DNA of 64,000 nucleotides. Source: Hypomyces perniciosus (Eukaryota > Ascomycota > Sordariomycetes > Hypocreales > Hypocreaceae). This document shows, piece by piece, positions 1 through 12,720 of the stretch; position 1 is the stretch's first letter; each line of letters begins with the position of its first letter. A program made the translations under genes and the position numbers. The stretch is taken from assembly GCA_008477525.1 (NCBI GenBank), contig SPDT01000007.1, positions 4,588,001 to 4,652,000 of the forward strand, written 5' to 3'. The notes under the pieces were generated by a model that ran no database searches, was not told where the DNA came from, and saw only the letters and a program-made list of their open reading frames with translations.

Positions 1-3000
1 GATCAGGTTGGAATGCCAAGGCCCGTACTCCATTCATGTTGATTGATAACGTTTATGAAGTCGGACGATATGCATTGTTCGTACGATGGTGATGGTGAGT
101 CTTTGAACAAGGACGGTATGGAGCACATCTTCTGCCCGCTAACACAATACCACCGCTCAGTCCTAAATAAACGCCCTTTAATCATTGGATCATCATTTAT
201 CAACTGTGGCTGCGTTTAGCGCAACACATCCACCAAGGAGGCTGTGGCTCAAATGGGGATCCTCACTGCCCGAGATGATCAGCGGCCCAGCGGCTGTCGC
301 ACGAGTTGAACGAGTTGAACGTTATTGTTAGTCAATGTGAAACTGGAGCGCCCGCCGTGTGCTCGTAGATTTCTCCGCAATTTGCCAGACACTTGCTTCA
401 TCGATCCCTCTCTCCGCTCACCCTATACATACATAATCGTGCTTCGTGATGCAATCAATGAAACAAGCCGCAGCCTTCTCGGCGATCTGCTCGGAGCATG
501 CGATAATCTGTTGGATGATCTGTATTTGCTGTCTTCCAACTGCAGACGCCAGATGGCTGTCGGGCGAGTAATTGTTGGTGTTGGTGCAAAAATTACTCCG
601 CTCGCACATCATAAGAACCAGCATCAAAAGAGGGGTTACAATTGAGGACCACCGAGAGTCGGCACATTTCCCCCATCCTCGGCGCCTCCTTCGAACCAAG
701 TGCAGCATCAGTTTCCACCACGGACCAGTCGGTAACCTGGCACCCAACCTCCTCGAATTGCTCGATCCAGTGTCTATTTGCGATCGCTAGACAGGACCAT
801 CTCGCTTGAGTGAATTGGCGCCTGTTTCAGGAAAACTCAAAACAAGCGCAAGCCTCTGATGCTCACGAAAAGCGGTAGTAATCGACTTTCCCGCAACCTC
901 CAAGCCCTTGGAGCCTTGGAGACTACCTACTTGTAGAGAAGACCGCAACTGGTCGGTCTGATTTGTTGGAGTGTGAGGTGTGACATCCATTGCGGCGAGC
1001 GATCGCCAGGGGTGGGAACGGTGGGAAGCCCCTGTTTCCCACGTGGGATTGCTGTGGCTTAACGGCGAGAGCCTTGTTGGTGGAGCACAGCCATTTGTGC
1101 GAGCCGAGGCTGGCGCCATATCACAACGATTTGGATGGCGGGGTTAAAGTTGGAATGGAGGTCACACTTCTCTCTTGTTGGAGAAGAAACATATTAGCCA
1201 CTGATGCGGTCAAGCGTTGCACAGTATCCCATCGTGATGGCGCAAACTGGTGGATCGTTAGCAGTCCTAGCAACATCACAGCCTTGTCCAGATACCAAAC
1301 CGACGGGCGTACCCTGCTGAGGCAGATCTCTTTCTTGCCCACTTATGGCCGAAAGGGCCGAAAGAGCCGAAGGAGGGATTACCAAGCGGTGCCCTGTTTA
1401 TTGTACCCGGTCAATGCGTCAGTATTCTAATCACGCTGATGCCATACACGCACCACACCCAACTGACTTCGTTCATGCAGATAATACGGAGCACCGCACA
1501 CCACCTCACACACTGGAAATAAGACCACGATGAATCCCTGTGGTGGCTTGTGTGTCTCGATTCCGTCTGTAAATAACTTGTTTCTTGACCACACGGCAAG
1601 TGGGCGCAGGAGCAACAGCCCTGCTCGCTGGACTATGCGGCAGTGCCCGTTGCGGAGTTCAGCTTTCAGCTGAGAGGGCCAGCCCATGTTTATCGCTCTC
1701 CGACGCCGCACGCTATGTGCGGTGGGAGAGACGAGCGGCCAGATATGGGAGCACCCGCCCGCTGCAGTTGGGGCTGGTGCCGCAGACTACTTCGTACTGC
1801 TCTATTATTTGCCGCAGCGGGCGACTATCCATCCTCAATAACCAAGGCGGCTTATGCCCTATTACCATTGTCAGGCCAATTCGATATGATCGCCCCTAGG
1901 ACGAGGGTGAGTCCCCAAGACTACTCCCCTGGTTCGTCAAGCCTGCGAATCGCAAAGGGACCGGGGTTCTTTGCGGAATTACCAACGGGACGGTATTCGT
2001 GAGGATTCGGACCACCGTCTGTGTGCTCGTACGGCCACTCACATCCAGGCAAGCAAACAAGGTACCGGGGGCCCCCCGCAATGCAATGAGGTGATCATCT
2101 GACAGAGAGCCCTCGCTCACGTTGGACAGGGGGGGACAGTCGTCACCAGGCATCGCAGTGGGCAAGATGCGAGCTGTACCCCACGAGCTGACCTCCAAGA
2201 TAGGACGAATTGCAAGGGGGAGCATGAAGTGCTGAGAAAACAGTCCATTGACATCCACTGCCAGCCTCTTCATCGTGGCGGCAAGCCTTTGTGGTGGGAG
2301 ATGCAAGCCTCAATATGACAGGTTTCAAGCTCGGAAGAAAAAAATTCTGGGCCCCCGTTTGATAATATAAACTTTAGAAGAAGAAAGCCTTCGAAAGTCA
2401 CGATTCAAATCCTAAACATCGAAAACCGTTTGCCGTTGGATAACATACGCACTGCAACGCCATAAGATAATGTGGAGAGGAGGCATTGAGCGCTGGATTT
2501 AGTAGGATAGATCTGACGCTAAGACGCGACCCAACTCGTCGGGACGAAGTCGATACCCCTGAAGCTGCAGGGGCCAGGTTCTGGGTCTTATTAGTATGTA
2601 CTCCGTACTACTACTAGTTCTATGTACTACTACGCCGTACTATTTTTACATTCCTGACGGTTCAACATGGCTAGGAACGATGCGACGGGCGTCCTATTCG
2701 TCCATGGCCGAATGCTGATAAGATGTGTGCGACCGATCGACTTCAGGGGTGTAGGTAACAATTTGGAGCTGGTCGAGCTGCGCACCTGAAATGGCCATAA
2801 AAATACTACTACGAAGTACTTCGTACTAGGAATATTACTACCAAAATATTGAAATGACAATTTGTACCTTGCATAGGGGGAAATATCCACGAAAAGCCAC
2901 TTGTCAAATAGTCGCTAATAAACCACAATAATTAACCATGAGCCACATGTACTTTGTGCCTTAGCATCTTATAGTACTAATTCAGTAAATTACATTCAAA

Positions 3001-6000
3001 TCAGCAAATGCCGACGACCTGATTTTGAATAGCCGCTCAAATACGGAGCACGGAGTAGCCGTCGATTGATTAGTAGTATTGTTGATCATACATAGTACTT
3101 CGTACTCTGTAATTTACTCCATAAAATGCACACTATGACTATAAAAGTTAGTGTAAAGGGTTTGTACACATGGCATTCGGAAACATGCTAGCCGAAGCAC
3201 AGTGGAATGAGACTGCACTGCAACAACATCACATTCCCTCTCGCGTTTTCGTTCTTTTTTGGAGCTTGATATGTAATTCTGCCTTTGTTGTTCCGTACAA
3301 ACTCTTGTTTACGCCGGATCATCAGAAAGTAAATGGAAAAGGCTGTTTGTAATGCTCAATTTGAAACGGCGGTGTACAAAGAAGTTGAAATTGAGGCATT
3401 GCCGTTCGGCGAGTCCGTTTTGGGGACACCTGAAGCGCTTGTGGCGCGAAAAAACGGAGGAGATTACATGGAATGTCAAAAATAAAATACAATATACAGA
3501 TTAGGTATTGATACGGGAGAGTCGTGCAGGTACTCCGTACAGAAGAGGAGGGCATGTCTTTCTTTGTCTGTACGATTACGGAACAGTCCGTACCCAGGTC
3601 AGAGCCCTTCTCTGGCAAACTCAGACATTTCCAGACTTGTTGTTTTGGGTTGTTGGCTGCTAGCCTGTGCAAAGTAAGACCTGGCCGTGGAATTACGCTG
3701 CGACTCAATTATCTGTCAAGGTGTGTGAGATGATATGTGAGACTCTGAAGTCTTTCGGAAGCCAGAGAAACCGATGCCTGCCCATCCCGTCACGCTCGAA
3801 GTGTAAGACTAGGGTTTGGGCCTGCTTGCCGAGGGCTAGGCCTTCGCTTCTGCTGGAGAGGAGGCTAATCGCCGTTGGAGTTTTGGCGACGAGTATATGT
3901 AGTAAAATACTACTTCCTACGGTAGGTATTATTATCGCTCCAGGTACCCGTCACGGGATGGCTCAGACAACCTGGCGCCTTTTCCGACTTGGTCGAAGCC
4001 TCGTCTTGGTGATTTGATCTGTACTACGACGGATCTGGAGTGTTTACGCGATTCTTCAGGTTGCCACGCCGGACATGACCGGAGAGCTGGCGTTTCCCAC
4101 CCTTGTTTCACTGTTTGTTGTGCGCTGAAAACAAGGGCTTTGCAACTCCATGTAAGTGGGAATTGCATGGCAATCCACGAAAAGATAAAAAAAAAAAAAA
4201 AACCCACCCCGGCCAACGAAAATGGGTTTGGCATATCGTGATAATGTGGTTGGTGGCCAGCATTGCAGGATCTACATTTATGGAGCATACCGTGGGCATT
4301 CCGCATGTGCTTCCCGTGAGAGAGAGGACCCTTATGATTTCATCAGACCCGCTCTGAATGATTCTTAATCTGGGACGTGCGTATGTCGTAGAAAGGAATA
4401 CACGTAGGAGTACTCCGTATACTTCAGCAAATTACTCCGTACTCCATCGACTAATCATCGAGAATCGCCGAAACATGTTTTGAGATGATTGCATCGGAGA
4501 AAAAAAATTACAATACTACTATTATCCATGAACTCCGGACATTATCGTCCACCGCCTATTGTCAGGCCTTCATCACAGTTTAATTATCACTCAAACGTGG
4601 CCTAACTCGAGTGCCAACTCATCCCGCTAAATGTTCATGTTGACGCGATGGATGCGAGTGAGTCACAGCCGGCTGCATGTTGGCATGTCGGAGCCCAAAA
4701 GAGCAGCCATCGATTAATAAGGACAGGGGCTTTTTCATTTAACCAGGCAATGTTGTCAGCCCACCACTCAACGGCCGGCGCAACCATCCATTCCAAACCC
4801 GCAGGAATACGGTAAGGCTGCAGGATGTGGGTGAGACGGGGCCTGAGTGGACGTTGGGCTAGCAGTAGTAACACTAAGAGAGCACCAACAGCTTACAAGC
4901 CAGCCAACCAAGAGCCAGTATCTACCGCCGGGACTTGGAGGAGGACATGAGGGAAGAGAGTCTCGGTCATCATGGTTACATGGTTTGGGGTTCATCCGTC
5001 GTTGCCGTTCTGCCTATGCATGCAATACGTCACGAGGACCGCAAGCCCCATGCATTCGTTCCCAAGAACGTGGACTGCCCTTCTGAGAAGCTTCCACGAT
5101 CTTAGTAGCACCAATGATTATGCTACTACCGCCTTTTGCGCGTCAGCAGCACTGACCGAATAATCGACCGGCCTAATACTTCGTAGTGACCTATACCAAC
5201 CATTGTGCCGGCACATATCTAAGATAGCACCGAGCAATGCGTAGAGAAAACGCTGACTTGACTAGTAAGTTAGCACCACACTAGAACTACACCGCAAGTC
5301 AAAAGGAACATTAAGACTAGAGTACGGGATAATGATGACCGAGAAATAGAAACCGGGAAAATAGTATTATTATGAACCTCCTGGGATGTGTACAAAGTGC
5401 GGAGTACGGGGTAGGACAAACTGAACTCAAGGTTCCGCGAAAAGCACCTCCACGATAATATCTAGGATACAACCAAAACAGCCCCGCAATCGCGATCTGC
5501 CTGCAGATCACACAGAAGCAAAACCTCATCATTTTGCCTGCCCACTTGCGCTCCATCATCCATGTCGCACGTCCAGATGCATATATGCATGTAGTACTCC
5601 GTATGTACTTCGTACTGATCGTACGAGCGAGCACCACCTCAAACAGGCGCCAGAAATTTGATTTGATTTGATTACGGGGGCGCTTCATACCCTAATGCGG
5701 CAGTTTTTAAACCACTTGCATGATGCAGAGGATTGTTATTTCTGGCGGTCAACGGGAAATAGGCAGGGCTTTGTTGCCTCAAGCCACGCCTAAGATATGC
5801 AGACAGGGGGCGCCTCGCGACACCTGATCAATCTTTTTTTTTTCTTGCCCACACTCCTTTTTATTTTTCAGCCTGATTGGTTTTTTTTGTCCCATTCTCT
5901 GATAAGTGATTTCAGGTTCCGTCATCGTACATATTGTACTACTGCAAGGCAATACTACACGTGAAAGCGAAAGAGACCCCTGGTGGAAAAGAAAAGTCGT

Positions 6001-7150
6001 TGCTTTTCTCAACTCTAAATGCTTACTATTCTTGGCTACCTACCTACACTAAACAAAAGATTAACGAAAACAAATAATAATTGTAATTTTAGAAAGTCAG
6101 TCCTGTGCCCCACGTATTCATTATTCTTCTTACTCGTATGTATTTTCCCATTCAGCCTTTGCGTTGCTCTAAATTGTCCGTGACAGACAGTGAGATTGAC
6201 CAACGGACCTGATACGGCTCGGGCTGCGATAGCCTCCCTCTGCACAGGGCAAGAAATGGAAGAAATTTCGGCACTAATAACAGGATAAAGACTTCCATGA
6301 AGCTTCTATGGTGGGGGTGAGAGAAGAGATCCAGCTGGGAGTGGAGTTGGCGCGACTTTGGCTCCGTCGTGGACTGGATTTTGAAATGACTGGAGGAGTT
6401 TCGGCGCCCGCCAAAAATGCTGAGAGACGAACGAGGGAGGCTCATCATATTCGTTCGTATACTTTGTACTTCGTAGTCAGCTACGTATTAAGGCTGGATT
6501 AAGGGGGGAGAGGTCCAGCTGGACAGACTCAGTGCGATGCGCCAGGAAATAATGTACGGCGCAGGCAGGCAAGAGAAGTGGCTGCCACCATGTCTCTCCC
6601 AGGGAATCAATCTCAGCGATCCAGGCGGCGTTTTTTTTTTCGTTGACCTTGAGCGAGGCCACTCAACTCACACACTCTCTCCCTTTCACGCCCCCTCCCT
6701 GGTCTGGTGTGACAGGGGCCGCCACATGTTGGCCGACAGGGGTGAGGGCCTGACCACCCCCTTGTGCCTGTTTCAATTTCCTACCTGACTCCACTGGGCT
6801 GGCCGCTGCGTCACCGCGACAAGGTCGAACACATTGAGAGAAGCGCCAGAGAGCGCCGAGCGCCCCGCGCACCCAAGTACACTACTACCTGTGAGGTGAG
6901 TGTGAGGTGCGTGTATGTATTGACCACGGGGCGGACGGGCTGCGGGAAGGGCTTTGAGCCAGTGGAGCGCTACATCTTGCGGTCTGGCTTCCATTTCATG
7001 TTGTATTTTTTTTCTGGCCCAGGTACATGCCCCGCGAGTACACTTGGCTGACGTACTGCGGTCGTCATGTACGATGTACCCTTGTACCATTCCTTGAGCC
7101 TTCCCCGTGCCCCCTTGTCATCTCTCTCGCCAGATTGCTTTTCGTTTTCA
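1..7150. other. Gene-poor intergenic region
   Basis: No open frame here joins into a recognisable protein, and the longest frames (up to about 145 codons) overlap each other on both strands without family motifs. The stretch holds full copies of GTACTCCGTAC at 2598-2608 and 3530-3540, partial copies near 4411, 4433 and 5594, a 16-A run at 4187-4202 and several T-runs. It resembles the other deserts in the window. A degraded gene or an unannotated non-coding transcript cannot be excluded by eye. Confidence 0.6.
4187..4202. repeat. Poly-A tract (16 A)
   Basis: An uninterrupted run of sixteen A follows the sequence GAT in a gene-free stretch. It could be a simple repeat or the tail of an old retroposed sequence. 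I saw no flanking target-site duplication, so the simple repeat is the safer reading. Confidence 0.7.
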
Positions 7151-7453
7151 GAAATACATAAGGCACCGCTTCGCCTCTTCCCACATGACCTTTGCCCCTT
7201 CGTTCATCAGACTTCAAAACCATATCGCGACACTCAGACCAACAAGTCTTCTAGGCTCTTGATCAGCTTAACCTCATCTGCTCTCTCAACTCTTACACTT
7301 ACACACACACTACACTACACTGCCTCTTGGGTCTGTGTCGACGATACCTTAACCACATCTCTCGATTGCTACTACACGGGACGCCGCCGCCGCTGTCGTC
7401 CACAAACATCTTACATCAAGCTTACACAGCTTCAACCAACTCGCCACATCACA
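7151..7453 (+). promoter_or_regulatory. Pyrimidine-rich putative promoter and 5' leader
   Basis: The plus strand is strongly C/T-rich with CA-rich patches (about 7180-7330), and ends in a CACATCACA context directly before an ATG. This composition is typical of transcription start regions and 5' leaders of expressed ascomycete genes and stands out from the surrounding gene-poor DNA. It suggests a transcript starting around 7.2-7.3 kb on the plus strand. That is inference from composition only. Confidence 0.4.
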
Positions 7454-7540
7454 ATGCCTGCTCAGCGACCTTCTCACCTCCCTCCTTGCCCTGGTCCCCC
7501 ACCCAGCCGGCCTCTTCCTCCTCTGCCTAAGCGAAGCTAG
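7454..7540 (+). CDS. Possible Pro-rich microprotein, 28 aa
   Basis: A short frame opens at an ATG in a good fungal initiation context (ACATCACAATGCC) just after a pyrimidine-rich leader. It runs 28 codons to TAG. The peptide starts MPAQRPSHLPPCPGPPP and is rich in Pro, Arg and Ser, with one Cys and no signal peptide or membrane segment. I do not recognise a family. No obvious donor extends it into the next exon, and the downstream 550 bases contain only overlapping frames. It may be a microprotein, an upstream ORF of a longer transcript, or chance. The context is better than the peptide as evidence. Confidence 0.3.
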   Translation: MPAQRPSHLPPCPGPPPSRPLPPLPKRS

Positions 7541-9793
7541 AGGAACCGAACATCACGACGACACATCTCCTCTCCGGCTTTCTTCATGGTTATCTGGAAT
7601 CGCCAATGAACCCCTCTAATCGCGCGTCTTAGCGGCGCCTAACACGGCTTCAATCCGTTTCCGGGAGGAGGTCGGGATTGGTCACCGTCAACCGAGGAAT
7701 CGCAAACACCATTATGCGATGCAGCTTGCTGCACGACACCAACACATAACCCGCATAACTGTCCGCGGGGTCGGTCGAGATGCGCAATCGACTTGCTTTA
7801 CTGAGCTGGACTTGCATGTTCACCTGTGTCATCTGCCGATACAACCCCCACCAGATGGTCTCTTGTCGTGCGAGTATCGAATCACCGCCCCTGTTATCGC
7901 CGAGGGTTGCACATTGGCAGCCAACACAACGTCGCAATGCCCTCTGCGTGCGAGGCTCCACCAACGCATGGCCGCATAACGGGCCGCGTTCTTCTCTCCA
8001 CACCGTTCTCGCTGGCTCGAGCGGATAATTGCGCGCACATCTTTCGATTTTCCACTTCGCCGATTGTGCCATGATGCAACCATGCACACACTATTTTACA
8101 TACTATTGTCTATAATCATTCGATCTTGTGTTATTTGGCATCATGCATTTACGTCTATGGAGGGTGGGTCAGGGAATTATGGCCTGGTAATGGAAAGGAC
8201 ACACTTGTACTATTAGTGGGAGCATTCGTTGCTGCGTCGCGGATACCCTGGGATGTTGACGACACTTATTTGGGCACGAGAGCAAAGTAATGATTGAAAC
8301 GTGGATTTTTTTTTGGCAGTATAGACATGAAATTCCAAACTGGCATCTTTGCTCAATTTTCCCTCCGCCCGCCCCTCTTAGCCTGCTTAATTGGTGAAAT
8401 GACTTGTCGCCCGCAATTTGAGCCGATGGGTCTGTTTAATGAGAATAAGTACGACGTTCCGCATTCATATGGTCCTGCCGGTCCTTGCCCTTGTATGCAG
8501 TATGCACGAGGCACGAACTGCGACCCTTTTCAAGACCCAACAGCGCCAAGACCTTTTTATGTCGTACTCGTATGAGCATGTATGTACGGGGTACGAATAT
8601 GCATGTACATGAAACGAAAGAGAAGGAGACAAGGAACGTGGGGTGAAGTCGGATATCACGGCGTTACGGTTTCGTTTTCTCTCTCAATGTGATTAGATAC
8701 GGTCTTGGCAGGCACATCGGATGGATACCCTGTGATCCATATCTGGCTGTATTATTATTGCCATTGACTTATTCCATTTTCTTCTTACGGTGTAGAGTCC
8801 GACGAACTTGTAATACTACTAGAAATAGTTTGATTATGTCGATTTTTAGTAGTAATATCTTATCCCGCCTTGGCCGTCGAGTAATAGTTCCGTACGCCGG
8901 CTTTCGATACTTCGGTCCCGGGCGTTTTTAGGGGGACCTGGCCGGCCGAGTGCACAAAGGGAAAAAAAAAAGAAAAGCCGCCCTTGGTATTTTATCGTAT
9001 GCAAATCAATGACTCGAGAGAGACAAGAATAGGCACAAAAACAGGGGTTGGGATGAACAATGCAAAACAAATCGTTTCGGCAATTGATCTTGAAACGTGA
9101 AACCGTCGCGAATGCTACATCATATTACGGTACCCCTTTTCTTTTAATTTTTTTTCTTTTCCCCGTCTTAGTCGTTTGTTCATTTTCATTTTTACAATGC
9201 ATATATGTATTTTTGAACGAATTGATTTTAGTTGGCTTAAGGGGGTTCGTGACTCGGGGCTTTAAGGGCGATGGATAGTCAGGGGTTTTAAGCACCTTAC
9301 TCGTACTTTCACGCCACAGGGGAAAAATAGAATTTCGGCTCAATCGTAACACGATCCATTGCTGCAGCTATTACGGAGTAGTGCCGTAAAACGGTAATTA
9401 CAAACGGAGGTGTCCGGAGACAGAATACGATACGGCTTTCGTATGATAATTTGCCACTTCCAAGCTAATCCGGGCTAGGCTCCTGAAGGAGAAATATGGG
9501 TTAAATTGCCATTGTGGCGCCCCAGATTCGTCGGCACTTACAATAGCCGTCACGTGCTCTCGCGCGGCTCAAAGATGTTGAGAGAACTGGATCGTGGCTT
9601 TATCGCGCAGTGCGCCAAGCCATTGCCAAATCCGCCCCCAGATCTGGAGCCTTGCAAGAGTGAGGCTGTGAGCCTCAAGGGATTCCTGCGGCCGCCTCGT
9701 AACGCTGTATGCTTTCCAACGCGCGCGCAGCCGAGATATCAGTTTTGTAGTCTGATATTTACTTTTATTTTCGTCCCTATCCCGTTTTCAACC
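7541..9793. other. Intergenic region upstream of the SAM37 homolog
   Basis: No recognisable gene. Frames near 7650-8090 overlap on both strands and look like chance, although 7.55-8.08 kb is more GC-balanced than its surroundings and could be the 3' part of the transcript suggested at 7.2 kb. The last 300 bases before 9794 form the promoter and leader of the next gene. Confidence 0.5.
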
Positions 9794-11165
9794 ATGCTGG
9801 ACCTTCATGTCTGGGGCTCAGCTTTTGGCCTGCCGTCCATTGATGCAGAATGCCTGGCCATTATCACGTACATGCACAACGCCCTCCCGAGCTCAGCCTG
9901 GCGCCTCATCCCTAGCAATGATCCATCCGTCAGCCCATCAAGTTCGTATCTCACTTCTCACAAACTGCCCCCTTGACGCCCTGGGCCAACTGACCGCCTC
10001 CGTAGGTCTTCTCCCGGCGCTGAATCATGAGGGCGTCTGGACGAGCGGCTACTTGCCAATCATCAACTACCTAACATCTAACACTCTCTGTGATGACTTG
10101 GACGAGACTCTGGATCCTACTCAACGGGCAGACAGCATCGCTTACAGCGCTTACCTAGGCGCTCACGCCGCACCCCTGGTAGATCTCTCCCTCTATGTCT
10201 CAGCCGCCAACTGGGCGGCAACAACCCGTCCAGCATACAGCTCACTGCTGTCCTTCCCCCTGACCTGGACAGTCCCGACCTTGGTCCGGGCAGAGGCCAT
10301 TAAACGTGTGGAGCACCTTGGACTTGCTGAGCTGGACAGCGATTTCGACCCCAATGGGGGCCTTCACTTAACCGCCGGTCGAGATGCCCTGCCTGAGACA
10401 TTTCGGCGGCATCTCCCTGCCGTGAGGACGAAGAAGACGGTCCAAGAGGAGATGACCCCGGAGCAGGCTACGGCAATTAGACTATTCAGCCTCACGGAAG
10501 ACTGTCTCACTGTCCTTGATGAGTTGATAACAGCCGACGACGGGGACACGGAACATCAGCACCGGCCTCTGCGGTTCTTTGCCGGGACCCACGTCTCCTC
10601 CCTGGATTGTCTGGCATTTGGATATCTATCCCTGATGCAAAAACCCACCGTACCAAGAGCCTTCCTCCGCGATTGGTTAGAAACAAAGACTCCCCGGCTA
10701 TACGAGTTCGTCAATGACATTTTCGCCGAATGCATCAAGGCACGAGGCGAGCTCCCGTGGGCTTCCCCGGAACCAAGCTCCGTTGTTAGCTTCAGCGGCC
10801 GCGTTTGCGATTCCGTCTTACGCAACGTTCCTAGCTTAGGGGCGCAGTATGCAACGGAAATGCGTCAGCGCGCGGAGGAGAATAGAAAAGGCCTAGACCA
10901 GAGAGCCCTGATACTGTTCATGGGTGCCATGCTCACTGGGCTGACGACTGGCTATGGCTTCTACATGTACCGGGCGATGCAGCCGTTTGGAGCACCGACA
11001 CAAGTCTGGCAGCCACAGCGTCTGCGCTCAAGGTTAAGTGAGTTCGGAGAGCTTGGGTCTATGCTGAGCAGTGCCATGGGGCCGTATCAACCAGTGCCGA
11101 GTGGCCCCGGATGGGGTGCCGGAGGGCATGGTCGGCTTGTGGAAGGAGATTCCGAAGTGGACTAG
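9794..11165 (+). CDS. sam37: SAM37/metaxin-like mitochondrial outer-membrane sorting component
   Basis: Predicted 435-aa protein from exons 9794-9941 and 10006-11165. The start ATG follows a pyrimidine-rich leader, and the protein opens MLDLHVWGSAFGLPSIDAEC, the hallmark start of fungal Tom37/Sam37 proteins. Residues 1-100 form the metaxin-type GST N-like domain, with LPAL...W.SGYLPIINYL after the splice, followed by a GST-C-like helical region. One membrane helix is predicted near 349-372 (LILFMGAMLTGLTTGYGFYM), followed by a short tail. In this family the protein is a cytosol-facing subunit of the SAM complex, which inserts beta-barrel proteins into the mitochondrial outer membrane. The 64-nt intron uses an unusual GTTCGT donor; this is the choice that keeps the frame. 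The gene converges on GAB1, with 144 bp between them. Metaxin-1-like is an equivalent name. Confidence 0.88.
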
Positions 11166-11309
11166 ATAGCAGAAGTGTGTAACAATATACGGATAACCTC
11201 ACACCCGTGACTTCTTTGTAACGTATTGATGGCGCTTGTTATTTGGTATACTCTTACACAAAACATACCTTTTCTGTATCTATTCATCCATGTTGATAAT
11301 ACATGGTTT

Positions 11310-12720
11310 CTATATCTGTCGAATCTCCTTGCCCGCCATCTCAGGTCTCTCCACCTCCCATTCATCCCTCAACACGGCAAACGTCAAGTCAGACACCAAT
11401 AAACTCTGACCCAGACTCCATACCAAGGTGATTGCGTAAAAAAAGTTGGCATTCCCACTCCCGGCGTAGATCCACAGGTGGTAGAAAGCCGGGCCGAGGA
11501 ACGTCGCATACAGCATCGTCGCAGATGCGACATATGTGTAGCGCATGAGGGGGTATAGATGCCGAAATAGGGAGAGCATGGCTAAGAATAGACTTGTATC
11601 CGAGATAGAAGGGTAGGGCTTGAATATGGCAAAAATGCCGAGGAGAATGGCCAGCACAACGAGGGGTTGGGCGCGTAGTCTGATGGAGAGGCCGCCCACG
11701 TATATTACGAGATGAAGCCAGAAGACGGCGAGGAAGAAGGCGCGGAACGAGTCGAATATCTCGATGAAGAAATACCACCACAGACCAACGTTGGGAGTTA
11801 GATCAGAGAGCGTGAGTTGAATGCCGTACGTGCGGGCGAGGAAGTCCCATGAGTTCCCTGTGAGCGCAAAGGACATACCCAGTAGCACGGCTATGCATAC
11901 CGCGGCCACTAGGACACTCTTGGTCGCAAATCTAATTGCACAGTTTATTCGTCGCTTTTCGGATTGGCGGTCGAAGGCGAGAAGCACAATGGGTGGGAGG
12001 AGGAGGATGGGGTACATGGATAGATAGGAGGCGAACGAGATGGCGACCATAGCGTTGAAGGGAGAGCCATAGATGGCTTTTGCGACGGCGTGGAGAATTG
12101 CGCATGTCGTGAACACGCTTGTTGACCGGCCAATGCAGGTCGCGATGGTAAACGGGTTGAATAGGAAGCTATACATGAACGTCAGCGTCGCTCATTTGGG
12201 ATGACTTGTCGTCGATGATAGATCCTTACGCAGCAGCTACGAGCAGCCCTGATGCTTGCTTGCCTCGCCGGGGAGACGAAAAAAGCCTCGACTGACCGGC
12301 CTCCCCTGATTCAGCGATCTTGAGAAGCGCATCTGCGCTGAGCAGGTCCACCAGTATATACAGCAGGGAGGTGAAGATGGGCCATGTCTTCACGTCGGGG
12401 AGCAGGGAGAATAGCGGGAGAAGTAACGGCGCCTGATGGTAGACGCCGCCGTCGTACGGCCAGACATTGTGATTATATAGAAACAATCCCTCTTGTACTG
12501 CATCGCAAGGCAATTATGTTAGCGCGTCGAGTTCCTGGGTGTGGGTGGTGCGGTAGCGCCGCTTACATCGTTTGAAGCTCGTTACGGGAGTCGAGATCTC
12601 GACGCGGCCGGTCAGCAGGTCGGGAAGCCCTGTGAACGCAGTAAAGAGGACAAGCCGTAACAAAGCAGCGCCAGCGTAGACGCCGACTTTGCCTCGCAAA
12701 GTCATGGTGGTGGTCGACAT
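11310..12720 (-). CDS. gab1: GPI transamidase subunit PIG-U/GAB1 (CDC91)
   Basis: Multi-pass ER membrane protein, 426 aa, from three exons read right to left: 12720-12567, 12497-12230 and 12168-11310. Splices join FKR to LQEGLFLYNHNVWPYDGG and LLVAA to AFLFNPFTIATC, restoring the continuous PIG-U signature. Further family blocks follow: SWDFLARTYGIQLTLSDLTP, NVGLWWYFFIEIFDSF and the near-invariant GNANFFYAITL with a VSDLTFAVLRDEWE tail. The family is a subunit of GPI transamidase, which replaces the C-terminal signal of secretory proteins with a preformed GPI anchor in the ER lumen. PIG-U is thought to help recognise the lipid anchor. The start is 12720 or, five codons later, 12705. It is divergent from NOP7 (373 bp) and convergent with SAM37. 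All introns are 60-70 nt with GTAAGN donors. Confidence 0.95.

Noticed and set aside
680..705. Minus-strand GGTTCGA resembling a tRNA T-loop
   Set aside because: The conserved C after the loop is missing and no cloverleaf can be drawn.
1896..2306. 136-codon minus-strand ORF in the left desert
   Set aside because: Two plus-strand frames overlap it and none resembles a known protein; no splice or leader signals support it.
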